This document shows positions 11,400-21,045 of a DNA stretch of 64,000 bases, piece after piece. The position numbers and the translations under genes were made by a program. Origin of the DNA: Diphasiastrum complanatum (taxonomy: Eukaryota; Streptophyta; Lycopodiopsida; Lycopodiales; Lycopodiaceae); contig CM055103.1 in NCBI GenBank assembly GCA_029204225.1, positions 42,367,368 through 42,431,367 on the forward strand, given 5' to 3'. The notes under the pieces were generated by a model. The model did no database searches. It had not been told where the DNA came from and saw only the letters and a list, made by a program, of their open reading frames with translations. Position 1 is the stretch's first letter. Every line of letters begins with the position of its first letter.

Positions 11400-12400
11400 T
11401 TTTTTGTAATGGATGGAACATACAAAACATTATCAAGATCTATCCTTTTAGATGATCCTAAGCATAATGGAATAGATCCTATGCCATCTATCTTGCATTC
11501 TTGACCACTAGCTATGTAGATTGATTTCTTAGAATCATTGCAAGAAAGTAGATAAGAGAAATAATGCTTGTTGAATGACATGTGGGAACTAGCCCCACTA
11601 TCATCAATCCACCATGTCTCTTGGCTTGATGTTGATGTAGAAGCTACCATCAAGGATGTGTTGAAGCCATCATCTTCCTCCTCCCCTCGTGCAAGATTGC
11701 CTTGATCTTCATTTCCTTGTGCATTCTTCTTCTTATAGCATTCAGAAGCAAAGTGTCCTTTCTTCCCACAAAAGAAACACTTCAACTTTGCTTTGTTCTT
11801 TTGCTTCCCTTTGGAGGTAGATGCTCCATCCTTTGCCTCGGCCTCCTTGCCTTGGATCTTCTTGAAAGGATGAGACTTCTTCTTGCCTTTAGATGTGAAG
11901 TTTTCTTTCTCATCACCATTATGTAGTGATAAGGACCCCATTCTTGTTTTGAGGTGTAGAATCCTACTCTCCTCGGCCACAAGAACATTATGCAATTTTT
12001 CAGTTGATGGAAGTTGGTCTTGAATAGCAAAAGATTGAACTAGACTAGAGAACTCATCTCCTAATCCATTCAAGATTACTTGTACTAGTTCATTATCTTG
12101 GATCTTCTCTCCTAGAGATCCCAATTCTTTGTTCAAGGATTTTATCCTTAGGAGATACTCTTGTCCATTTTCTCCACTTCCCCTCATGCTTTGCAAGATC
12201 AAGTTTCTTAGCATAAGCACTCTTGAAGTATTATTAGATTCATAAATTTTCTTTAGTGAATCCCAAGCCTCTTTTGATGTGGTACAAGAAGCCATCTCCT
12301 TCAAGAGGTCATTGCTTACATTTAACTTCAAGCAATGTAGGGCTAATCTAACCCTCTTCTTGTACTTTAGTTGTTCTTGGGGAGCTTGAGTCTCTGTCAA
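11378..12400 (-). CDS. copia gag and aspartic protease
   Basis: A 340-codon frame. The gag UBN2-type region (ALHCLKLNVSNDLLKEM, EAWDSLKKIYESNNTSRV) is followed by basic linkers, a CCHC knuckle CFFCGKKGHFASEC at about residue 210, and the protease site WWIDDSGASSHM near residue 265, which has one extra Asp compared with the WIDSGASSHM of sister copies. The frame runs out at NCLVLVN. The true gag N-terminus is missing: the first residues correspond to the middle of the N-terminal domain seen at 22,835. The same gag family recurs as a relic at 16,891-17,366. Confidence 0.85.
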   Translation of the reverse strand: MTETQAPQEQLKYKKRVRLALHCLKLNVSNDLLKEMASCTTSKEAWDSLKKIYESNNTSRVLMLRNLILQSMRGSGENGQEYLLRIKSLNKELGSLGEKIQDNELVQVILNGLGDEFSSLVQSFAIQDQLPSTEKLHNVLVAEESRILHLKTRMGSLSLHNGDEKENFTSKGKKKSHPFKKIQGKEAEAKDGASTSKGKQKNKAKLKCFFCGKKGHFASECYKKKNAQGNEDQGNLARGEEEDDGFNTSLMVASTSTSSQETWWIDDSGASSHMSFNKHYFSYLLSCNDSKKSIYIASGQECKIDGIGSIPLCLGSSKRIDLDNVLYVPSITKNCLVLVN

Positions 12401-12419
12401 GTTCTAGATGTTAAATCTT

Positions 12420-13166
12420 GATCTAGATGCTTTACACTATGATTTAAGCAAGAGCAATGGATCAAATGATCAAACACATGGATGGGCGGCCTCACATGTG
12501 TGGAGGACAGTATCTGTATAACCTGTTTACAGAGAGTAAAGTACCTTAACTTACAAATGCATTTCATTCATCAAAACTCAAGACAAATGTGGAAATCTCA
12601 ACAAAACTAGAATTTGCCAATGTCACATCAACTTGTTATTGATTTGGTTGATCTCTTTATAGATCAAGTACATCCACGAGCTGTGTACTATCCAGGAAGC
12701 CTTCACACATGTGAAGAGTGCCTAGTCATCCAGATCCACCAATGGGAGCCATATGTGCTCATTTCCCAAAGTTGACTATTCTCTTTGGCTAGAAAACAAA
12801 AAACTAGTCTTCCACATTTATAGGAATATTCCCTATAAAATATGATCTAATGGAATATTTCAATCTTATCTTCTAGAAGCTTATCCACACATGTGAATGG
12901 TATCTTGACATGTGTGAGTAATAACTCATTCACATGGAAGTCCAATCTATTTACAAAAAGTTTGACCAATTTGACCATTTTCAAGATTCTACTCAAAGGT
13001 CAATTTCACACTAGTGTAGATCAAGCTAAAACCAATCTAACTTATTAAAAATGACTTATATACATTCTTTCACACGTGGGAACAGAATCCACACATGTGA
13101 GATCCTATCAAGCTCAAATAATTTGAGATCTACAAGATACAACAAGTTGGAAGTGATATTTTAACA
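12420..13166 (-). mobile_element. probable minus-strand copia LTR
   Basis: Read on the minus strand it starts TGTTAAAATATCACTTCC, similar to the start of the split LTR ending at 24,343 (a TG start followed by ATTAAAATATTATCTTCC), and lies upstream of the gag at 12,400 in the same orientation. The inner boundary is unclear: no primer-binding site is seen and the gag start is deleted. It contains four exact CACATGTG palindromes (12,493; 12,706; 12,888; 13,092). Confidence 0.45.
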
Positions 13167-13265
13167 ATAGGCGCGTGATCCTACTTATAGATTCAAAAAC
13201 AATTGCTAACATTCTGAATATCTCTATCTCTTTCTATAATCACTAACTTTGAGGAGTCGGCTACT
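13167..13265 (-). mobile_element. LTR scrap, inverted match to 14,380-14,440
   Basis: The reverse complement shares with 14,380-14,440 the words ATATTC.GAAT.TAGCAATT and AAGTAGGATCACGC. It is a broken piece of the LTR family represented at 13,872. Confidence 0.5.
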
Positions 13266-13288
13266 AAAAGACCTTTGGCATCACTTCT

Positions 13289-13543
13289 TTGGTGCCTTAT
13301 GAAGGAGAGAAGAATGTCATCAACATGGCCCATGGTGGTAAAGTTGTTATCAAGGGCATTGGTAGTAGTGTGTGTCAGATGGTTGACAAAAGGCTTAAAG
13401 TGGAATTTGTTGGTGATTCTTACTTGATCAAAAGGAATGAAGTCTTGATTTCCCAAGGCAAGAGACAAGGTGAGTTCTACAAACTTGATGGATATGTTGT
13501 TTCTAACCATGCAAAGTTTCCTCATAGACTTTCGATTTTTTAA
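13289..13543 (+). pseudogene. copia protease/pre-integrase fragment
   Basis: An 84-codon frame matching the region after the protease in the gag-pol at 20,997-22,835: KGIG, then LKVEFVGDSYLIKRNEVLI, QGKRQGEFYKLDGYVV, against LKVEFDGDSCLIKRKDVLI and GKRQGKLFKLDACV. No catalytic motif is included. Isolated fragment without flanking pol. Confidence 0.7.
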
Positions 13544-13871
13544 TTATTGCCTACAATGCCTCCTTTCCAGATTTTCAATTGTCGTCTTTATCAAAATCTA
13601 TCTCACTTTCAAGATCAATATAACTATAATCAATAATGTCAAAATTTCAAGAACTATTCTGCAAAAAGTAAGAAGACTTCATAGATCCAAAACATGCTTG
13701 ATAGGTTATTATATCTTTGGCTAAATTTGGGTGCACATCTAGATTCATCTACAAGCTAGAAATCATGCATCTACCATGCTAGAACTTGGAAATACATGAA
13801 GATCTGATCAAAATCATTAAGATATGATATAGTAGTGTCCATGTCCATACAATAGTAGTATCACACTATGC
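13544..13871. other. non-coding AT-rich spacer
   Basis: No recognisable coding or repeat signal. It leads up to the LTR-like start at 13,872. Confidence 0.4.
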
Positions 13872-14640
13872 TGTTGGAGTGAATCTTACTCCTACTCACT
13901 CTAATTGCCCTCTAATTAACTCAAGGAAATCACTCTCTTACAAACAGTTTATAGAAATGTACTGTTTCTCGCACAATTTGTAGATTTATATGCAATCTTA
14001 AGTAGGCGAAGAATGTGACAAGTGTTCTACTCAACATTCCAGGTAACTGAAACACTTCCCAGTGTTTTCAAAGAATGCGAGAAATGCAAAATACTTCAGC
14101 TCTGCACAGAATTTCATACAAGACCTGTCTACATCTTCACGTCCCAGTTAATAACCCCATATATTGATCAACTATAGAAGTGTCAATAATCTTGTAATTG
14201 TAAAATTAGAATAATAGAAGATCAACAAATAGCTATATAAGTAACTGAACAATCATGATGAGATTATCAAACGAATGATCAGACAGTGAGAATATAGTAG
14301 AAGAACAGTTTAGATTAGAGAGATCGCAAGACCAAGATTGGTAACTCGGTATCTAACTCATCAGAGGGAGAGATCATAGAGAGAGAGTAAAAATATTCTG
14401 AATTATAGCAATTATTTGTTTCTGTAAGTAGGATCACGCACTCAACGCAACTGTCTAGTGATCTGATCGTTGTTAATACAACATCTATTATACATATTTT
14501 GCTATTTTTCTATCATGTTGTATTTATGCTGAATGTTTAATTACCTCTCACTCTTCTCTCCACTGTCACAAATATCAATAATAGAGAATTGCATGGTTGT
14601 CTCAGATGCCTAACTATTTAGCAGTTCTATATGGTTGTCT
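13872..14640 (+). mobile_element. candidate copia LTR
   Basis: It begins TGTTGGAGTGAATCTTACTC, resembling the start at 8,236. Its interior matches, inverted, the scrap at 13,167. The 3' end is not sharp and no canonical primer-binding site follows; I place it near 14,640, before a gag-like relic. Confidence 0.4.
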
Positions 14641-14649
14641 ATGACACCT

Positions 14650-15015
14650 ACACTGACTTTCATGCCGAAGCAAATGGCCGTTGTCGGATTTGTCATCACG
14701 ATCAAAACACATAAATGACACTGCTATCAAGCTTGCCAAGCTCATACGACTTCTGAGTGATGATCATCATGACACACCTTGAACTGACTCTTTTAGGATT
14801 CATCACAATGTTGTTGCAAGAAGACATCTGAAGGAACGAAGCCTCCAGTTTTTCGACTGTCGACTCTCACGTCTTATACACCAACAAAGGCTTGACTAAG
14901 CAGAAGAAGAAAGGCCCGAAGTCATCAAAGAAAGATCAGAAACTGACACATCATCAAGAGCAATCAAATCAGCTGACAAAGAAAAAGCTGTTCTATAGAT
15001 ACTGCAAGTGTTACT
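14650..15015 (+). pseudogene. decayed copia gag
   Basis: Broken frames end with a lysine-rich stretch (KGLTKQKKKGPKSSKK) and a zinc-knuckle-like remnant LFYRYCKCYLR near 14,985. This fits the basic linker and first half of a gag CCHC knuckle. The sequence is cut at 15,016 by a new LTR-like start. Very degraded. Confidence 0.4.
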
Positions 15016-15840
15016 TGAGGTAGGTTAGTCACCAATCAAAAGTGAAAGATCCATGAAATTGGTCCAATCATAATCCAGGGTCCTTATGTCACTAAACCAA
15101 TCAATTTGGAGGAGATTTGCAAGCATTAGAGGAATTCATAATCCAAAAGGGACCCTTTGTAAAGATTCTCTTCATATTTTTTGTCACATTTTTCTTACAA
15201 ATGGACCAATCAAAACACTCAAATTTGAAATCTACATAACGTAACTTTTGGAGTCCACATTTTGACTCCACATAAAAAATGGCATAACTTTTTAGTGGTA
15301 AGTCCAATATCAACGGAGTTTGGTGCGTTAGAAAGCGCTCATCGATGAGCGCTTTTTAATTATACCTTACATGACATACTTCTGAGATCTTTGCACGAAT
15401 TCTTATATGGTCCTTTTGGAGCTCAAAACCCTTCTAATGGATTCTAATCAAAATGATGTTGACTACACCTCTTTGATCTCGGATTTCTACTTGAGAGAGG
15501 GAGAGAGTGATTCCACACTTAATTTTTTGGAGGGATTGTGAGATTCTACACATCACACTTTTGTTGCTTTCTCTCTCTCTTGAGAGCTCATGCAAGCATT
15601 CTCTCTCTACCCAAGAGCAAGCCATATTCTTACTTAGTTTTTATCATCATAAGTTGCCTTTACACGTGAATGTATGATGGTGAATGATTTATTCATGTTC
15701 TATGTGCTCTTGCCTTAGAATTTTCAAGATAGATTGTAGAATTAGTCAAGTGCAAGATCTTTGTGCAATCACACACACCTTAGGAGATCATTCACACACT
15801 TTGAGGAGTCCTCCCACGTCTGAAAACTTTGCATTCCCCA
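15016..15840 (+). mobile_element. candidate copia LTR, same family as 2,674
   Basis: It starts TGAGGTAGGTTAG and ends TTTGCATTCCCCA. Its second half parallels the LTR at 2,674-3,213: CATTCTCTCTCTACCC.AGAGCAAGC, TGTGCTCTTG, then a GCAATCACAC block before the end. No primer-binding site or polypurine tract flanks it and no clear target duplication is visible, so it may be a degraded solo LTR. Confidence 0.5.
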
Positions 15841-16352
15841 CTTCAAGTTAGGTGAAAATCTAGCATCTAATAAGGAAGATGATTGACCATTTTTGCCCTA
15901 ATTTGTCACTTACCTAACCCTAGAGTTTTGCCAAGTTGGTGGCTTGGTTGGTTATCCACCTCCATGATTCAATGAATTTGGCCCTATAATCTAGGAACTA
16001 TGACCAAACAAGCCTAACTAACCCTATGAATGATATCTAACCTATCTAGGGGAGCCTAAACATGTGGACTCACACATGTGGGACCCACCTATGTACAATT
16101 TACATGGTTTTAATCAAGGTAGATTTGCCAATTTTTGGCAATTTCTCACACTCCTCAAATTTAGCTTGATCTATCTACAACTCTCTTGCTTGATAAATGA
16201 ATACTTTAAAAAGTGTCTAAAAAATCCAGCTACAAACAAGGAACTTTTGAGACTCCAATAGAGAGTGATATCCATGAAGAAGCTTTAACCACCTCTTAAA
16301 GGATCTTGTACATTCCATTATTGTGTCTATATAAATGTAGCACACTTCTAAG
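15841..16352. other. non-coding spacer
   Basis: AT-rich sequence with no recognisable domain. The 65-codon frame at 16,064 has no motif and is not called. Confidence 0.4.
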
Positions 16353-16694
16353 CTAAACATCATGCCAAGATATGAATTTCAAGGCATTTTGTGCACTTGA
16401 TGATACATCAATTAAGCTATTAAGTGCATAAATAATTTTGACAAAAACAACTTGCCTTGCTTGATTCATATGATTGAGTCTTGATGGCTCCAAATCCAAT
16501 TCTAGATTAGAATTGTCAAAACTTCTTGCATCATCTTCATGAAAGAAGAGATAATTAACATATAATGCAAAAATCATTGTTGATCCATCGTTAAATATAA
16601 AGATAAGAACTGGATTATATTCTCTCAAAATGGATTTAAGAGAGTAAAGAAGGATTTTGAGTTGAGTATTCCAAAAACTTGGCTCTACCTCCAT
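16353..16694 (-). pseudogene. decayed copia RT fragment
   Basis: The translated frame parallels the RT palm of the copia at 9,329: LLYSLKSIL, IFNDGSTMIFALYVNYLFF against the intact-looking YVDDIILTGN region. The catalytic YVDD has become YVNY. Only about 100 residues remain, and it is joined, with a large deletion, to the gag relic to its right. Confidence 0.55.
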
Positions 16695-16799
16695 GATCTT
16701 GATGATCTCTCCATGACTATGCCAATTCCGTGTCTTGAAGAACCTTTTTTCACATAGAGCAACACCAAATGTATTGATAAATGCATGAGAGATGTCACT

Positions 16800-17366
16800 C
16801 TCCTCACATTTCCTTCCTTTTTACTTTCTCATCTCCATCTTGCAATGATAAGGAACCCGTACTTGCTTTTGCATGGACCATCCTGCACTCTTAATCCACT
16901 AGCACACCATGGAGCTTATCAATTGATGGAAAAGTGTCTTGGATGGAAAATTTTTGAACCAAATTGGAGAACTCATCTCCTAAGCCATTGAGGATCACGT
17001 GTACAAGTTCATTATCAAGGATCTTTTCTCCTATAGAGGCCAACTCTTTGTTGAGAGATTTGATCCTTAGCACATAATCTTGTGCACTTTCATCACTTCT
17101 CCTCATGTTTTGTAAGATTTGTTTCTTATTATAAGCACCCTTGAAGTGTTGTTGGATTCATATATAGCTTTTAGATAATCCCAAGCTTCCTTGGCTGAAT
17201 TACAAGAGGACACTTCCTTTAGAAGGCCATTACTAACATTCAACTTAATGCAATGCAATGCTAGTCTAGCCCTCTTCTTGTACTTTACCAACGCTTGTCT
17301 TCCAAGAGGTTTTGGATTTAATGCTAGACCAAATCCATGGAGTAATGAGCATTCTGAAAGACTCAA
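16800..17366 (-). pseudogene. decayed copia gag, sister of the 11,378 gag
   Basis: Two frames (17,366-17,103 and 17,106-16,891) carry ALHCIKLNVSNGLLKEV, EAWDYLKAIYESNNTSRV and RIKSLNKELASIGEKI, nearly the same as the gag at 11,378-12,400. A frameshift near 17,105 separates them. Knuckle, protease and integrase are deleted before the RT scrap at 16,694. Confidence 0.75.
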
Positions 17367-17569
17367 CCGAATTCGACTCCATCAACTTTGAAGTCATCAA
17401 AGTGTACTAGGTTCGACTTCATCGACTTCTCCATTTATATAATCAAATGTTAACCTCCGAAGTGTCCGACATCGAGGTCATCGACTTCCTCCTATGTATA
17501 CTCATCTGATATATACAACATCGACTTACCCAACATCGAAGTCATCGACTACTTCAACTTTGACTTCTC

Positions 17570-17570
<1 letters not shown>
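17350..17570. repeat. short interspersed CATCGACTTC words
   Basis: The words TTCGACTTCATCGACTTC, CATCGAGGTCATCGACTTC, CATCGACTTAC and CATCGAAGTCATCGAC recur within about 220 bases as loose, diverged direct repeats. They lie just left of the TA microsatellite. Confidence 0.5.

Positions 17571-17613
<43 letters not shown>
17571..17613. repeat. (TA)n microsatellite
   Basis: About 43 bases of pure AT dinucleotide repeat, directly adjoining the LTR start at 17,616. Confidence 0.95.
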
Positions 17614-17615
<2 letters not shown>

Positions 17616-18052
17616 TGTGAAGTTTTTAGCACGTGTGAACTTCACCACACACCCTACAAGATCTTACTGAGGTGTTGTGATTGCACAAGATTGATCAAAG
17701 AACAGTATGCTTGAAAAATCTAAGACTAGAGCACAATGGCATACATCGATGAAAAAATAACTCTTCACTATGAGAAATGAATGTCAGAAATAATTCTAAG
17801 TGTTTAGTATGAGAAAAAGAGGTGCACTCGGGTAGAGAGAGAATGAGTCCAAACACCAAAATCTCAATATTCACAATATGGCAAAACATGCCCATCTTTC
17901 CCTACATGAGAGAGACTCGAATTCCTACAATGGAGTTGCATGGAAAGTCCACTTAACTGAACTAATTCACCTACCAAAGATCCACATGTGTAACTGCATG
18001 CATGTATGTTGCATGTACTGTATGTCAACTCATAAAACTACCTAGACATGTG
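17616..18052 (-). mobile_element. distal part of a split minus-strand copia LTR
   Basis: Its minus-strand reading ends in AAAAACTTCACA, like the LTR at 2,674-3,213 (AAAACTTCACA), and it shares the block GCAATCACAACACCTCA...AAGATC. The other part of this LTR is at 24,089-24,343. Joining across the insertion restores the word GATCTACACATGTCTAG found unbroken at about 2,739. It is the outer end of the 3' LTR of the older copia whose pol lies at 24,344-26,841. Confidence 0.8.
18048..18052. repeat. target-site duplication, left copy
   Basis: ATGTG, repeated at 24,084-24,088 on the far side of the inserted copia element. Five bases is the normal copia duplication length. Confidence 0.85.
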
Positions 18053-18702
18053 TGTGAAAGATTTCAGATCCTTAAGATCCAATCTACTTGAATGATCTTT
18101 GGTTAGAAAGAGAAATACACTACCAATTTTACCAATGTAGAAAAATCAGCATCTACACACAATTTGAGATGCAAACACTAATAGAACTTGATCAAACTTG
18201 AATGAAATGATTATGTATTGTTGTTGTCCGTACAGAACCAGCAAGCTACTGTATTTCACACGTGTGGATCCAAAAATAACAAATATAGATCATTCTACAC
18301 ATAGAATTGCAAGCAATCACCAAGATAGTGCACCAATGGATAGTAGAACCCAAGAGAACCATGTATAAGCATGAAATGAGATAGAGAAGGGAGAAGATGA
18401 CTCTCTCCACGAGTTACGTCCTTTTATAACAGGTCCAAACCCTATTTGGCCACTTGGCTTTCCCACCAAAATGCTAACCCTACCAATTTTGGGTCTAGAT
18501 TCAATGCATCCAACTTATTCAAATTGAATCTACTCAAACTCGCATTCTATCTTTCCCACACTTTCAAAAAGTGTTTATTCAAATGAAATTTAGACTAGTG
18601 AACTTTGAAAAGTCAACCTCTAAGTCTAAAACAAGTTTTGGCCTCAATATGCCAAATATGGAAATATTGCAAAATGTGATGAAACTAGTTGAATCTTTCA
18701 CA
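18053..18702 (-). mobile_element. 3' LTR of the chimeric copia
   Basis: 650 bp, TG...CA. It aligns end to end with 23,436-24,083. On the minus strand the polypurine tract TTGAAGAGGGAG lies just upstream. Confidence 0.9.
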
Positions 18703-19290
18703 CTCCCTCTTCAACTAGTTTTAGCATAGACTTTGATAATACTCCAAGTGAAGTCCTATGCTTCATGAACAAGTCTTTTCCCAATGCTTTGGTGAAGATA
18801 TCAGCTACACATTCCCTTGAAGACACATGTTGAAGCTCCACCTCCTTTGCAATGACTCGCTCCCTCACAAAATGATATTGTATCTCAATATGCTTGCTCC
18901 TAGCATGAAAGATAGGATTGGATGCCATTATTTGGGCTGATTGATTGTCACAAAAGATGATTGGGCTCTCTGAAAAATCCAGCAATTGAAGATCCTTGAT
19001 CATCCTCTTGATCCATACCATCTCCTTTGTGCAATGTGTAAGAGCTTTGTACTCGGCCTCACTAGATGACAATGAGATAGTGGCTTGTTTCTTTGACATC
19101 CATGATATAGCTCCATCACCTATGAAAATACAATAAGAACTAATGGATTTCCTATCCATTACATCTCCAGCATAGTCCAAATCTGAAAATCCAAAAAGAT
19201 TAGGTGATGATCCCTCATACAATATGCCAAAATCTCGAGTTCCAATGATGTACCTCAAAACTCGCTTTCCTAGCTTCCAATGCTCCTAGC
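18698..19290 (-). CDS. copia RNase H domain
   Basis: An open frame to the stop at 18,698-18,700. It holds HWKLGKRVLRYIIGTRDFG, FSDLDYAGDVMDRKS (first Asp), SSSEAEYKAL (Glu), IFCDNQSAQIMASN (second Asp) and RSKHIEIQYHFVRE, all standard for copia RNase H, and ends LKLVEEGV at the polypurine tract. It is out of frame with the upstream integrase/foreign ORF, which stops at 19,270, so it is probably not translated from this copy. No RT precedes it. Confidence 0.85.
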
Positions 19291-21045
19291 ATAGTTTTTG
19301 CCAATAGAACTTTGATCCATCATAAGAATGATCTTCTTCCTAAGAATAGATCTCCTTTCAATGATCATGTAATGCTCAAAATAGAAACAACCATAATTGA
19401 TATAGAGAATAGTGTCCACTTGGGATGCTTCACTATTTCTTACATCAATTTTACATGTAAAAATGTGACTAGAACATGAAGAATCAAATAGAATGTGAAT
19501 GAAATGATTCCACCATGCTTCCAACTCTGAACTCTCTGGAAAAATACAGCAAACAAACAATAAATGTGAGTGATCAAATTTTGCTTGCATGTCTCCTCCT
19601 CCTTTGTCCTTTGTTGCCTTGTATCCACCATGATACTCCATGAATGAGCCTCCATCTTCATCTTGCCACAAGAAACCATCAAACCTTGGAAATCCATGAG
19701 TAGGTGAGTACATTAATGATGCAAATCCAGCACCACATGACTCCATAAACCAAGTATTTTGCACTAGTCCATCTTCAAGATCTACTTGACACAAGAAAAT
19801 GACCATGAATTCACCAAAAATTGACAATCTCCAAGTATTGGCACCAAGTAGCTCAACACTTGAGAACTTAGCCATGGATGAGTGACATAATGAACCTCCA
19901 ATAGCTTCATTTACATCAGCAAAATCAGCCAAGAATGCTTGTGCAAATCCAGCATCAAAACAATGCTCACCAATGTAGCTAGTTTTACCATATCTTGACA
20001 ATTTGCACACATCCACATGAAATTGCTCAAACATGAGATAGAAAAAGTAAAGTAAACTTGAACAACACTTCCTTGCTACTCCTTTGGCCTTACTTGAGTC
20101 TTCAATATGCTGCAAAAACAGATCCACAACACCTTTGCCAATTACCTCTCCTTTGATGCTCTTGACTAGCTCCAAATTGCCAACTTCCCTTTTGACTAGT
20201 TGAAGCGCTTTGAGATCAACCTCTTGATCTTCAACTTGACCATCAAAGTCATTAAAAAAAATTTGTTTTCCAGATCCATTACTTGATTTTACATCAAGAT
20301 AACATCCATCCACTTGCATAGCTCCATGTACACAAGAAGATCCTCCAAAAGATGTTCCACTCTTCATAAGAGATCGATACTCAAGATCCATTGCTTGGAT
20401 CCACTCCTCTTCTTTCCTTGCTTGATCTACACTTGTAGGCTCATCCAAAGAGGTTAGAAAAGCAACATAATTTCCAAAAACTACTTGCTTACCCTTTTGA
20501 TCATATGTGAGCCTTGAAGGTACTTGTCTTTCTCTTGATGTTCTCCTTGGCTTTTGAATTGATGAAGGTCCATCATCACCACCATCCAAAGTAGGATCCT
20601 TCTCATCAACATCAAGAATGTTAGAACCATCTACTTTACCATCAATCATTCTTGAAGACACCTTTGGAATGTTTCCCTCATAAAAAATGACATCTCTACC
20701 AACAATCACTTTGTTAGTAGAAGGAATGTAAACCTTGTAGGCTTTACTCACCTCACTATATCCAACAAAAATACCTCTTCTTGAAGATGGATCCTCCTTG
20801 GTCCTATCATCAAGAGTAATGTTGACATAGCATGTGCATCCAAAGGTTCTTAGAAAGTTGACACTCGGCCTCCTCTTGAATAGCATCTCAAAAGGTGTCC
20901 TTCCATCCAAAATAGCACTCGGCCACCTATTGCACAAGAAATTGGCACACAACAAACCTTGATCCCAAAATGGTTTGTCAAAATTAGCACTTAACCTCAT
21001 AGCTTTAGCACTTTCACATAAAGTCCTATTCTTCCTTTCAGCCAC
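19270..21045 (-). CDS. integrase C-terminus and linker fused to an unrecognised 354-codon segment
   Basis: 591 codons with no stop. The first part is ordinary copia: ERKNRTLCESAKAMRL (catalytic Glu region), FGCTCYVNITLDDRTKED, GIFVGYSEVSKAYKVY, and the linker RQVPSRLTYDQKGKQV up to EYRSLMKSGT near 20,353. In sister elements RT starts here with a W-containing motif. Instead about 354 codons follow that I cannot assign: Cys-, Gly-, Phe- and Trp-rich with SFGGSSCVHGAMQVDG, RYGKTSYIGEHCFDAGF, TWFMESCGAGFASLMYS and GFPRFDGFLWQDEDGGSF. No RT motifs (YVDD, GLKQAP) are present. The frame ends just inside the RNase H junction. The segment could be captured host coding sequence. Confidence 0.8.
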   Translation of the reverse strand: MAERKNRTLCESAKAMRLSANFDKPFWDQGLLCANFLCNRWPSAILDGRTPFEMLFKRRPSVNFLRTFGCTCYVNITLDDRTKEDPSSRRGIFVGYSEVSKAYKVYIPSTNKVIVGRDVIFYEGNIPKVSSRMIDGKVDGSNILDVDEKDPTLDGGDDGPSSIQKPRRTSRERQVPSRLTYDQKGKQVVFGNYVAFLTSLDEPTSVDQARKEEEWIQAMDLEYRSLMKSGTSFGGSSCVHGAMQVDGCYLDVKSSNGSGKQIFFNDFDGQVEDQEVDLKALQLVKREVGNLELVKSIKGEVIGKGVVDLFLQHIEDSSKAKGVARKCCSSLLYFFYLMFEQFHVDVCKLSRYGKTSYIGEHCFDAGFAQAFLADFADVNEAIGGSLCHSSMAKFSSVELLGANTWRLSIFGEFMVIFLCQVDLEDGLVQNTWFMESCGAGFASLMYSPTHGFPRFDGFLWQDEDGGSFMEYHGGYKATKDKGGGDMQAKFDHSHLLFVCCIFPESSELEAWWNHFIHILFDSSCSSHIFTCKIDVRNSEASQVDTILYINYGCFYFEHYMIIERRSILRKKIILMMDQSSIGKNYARSIGS

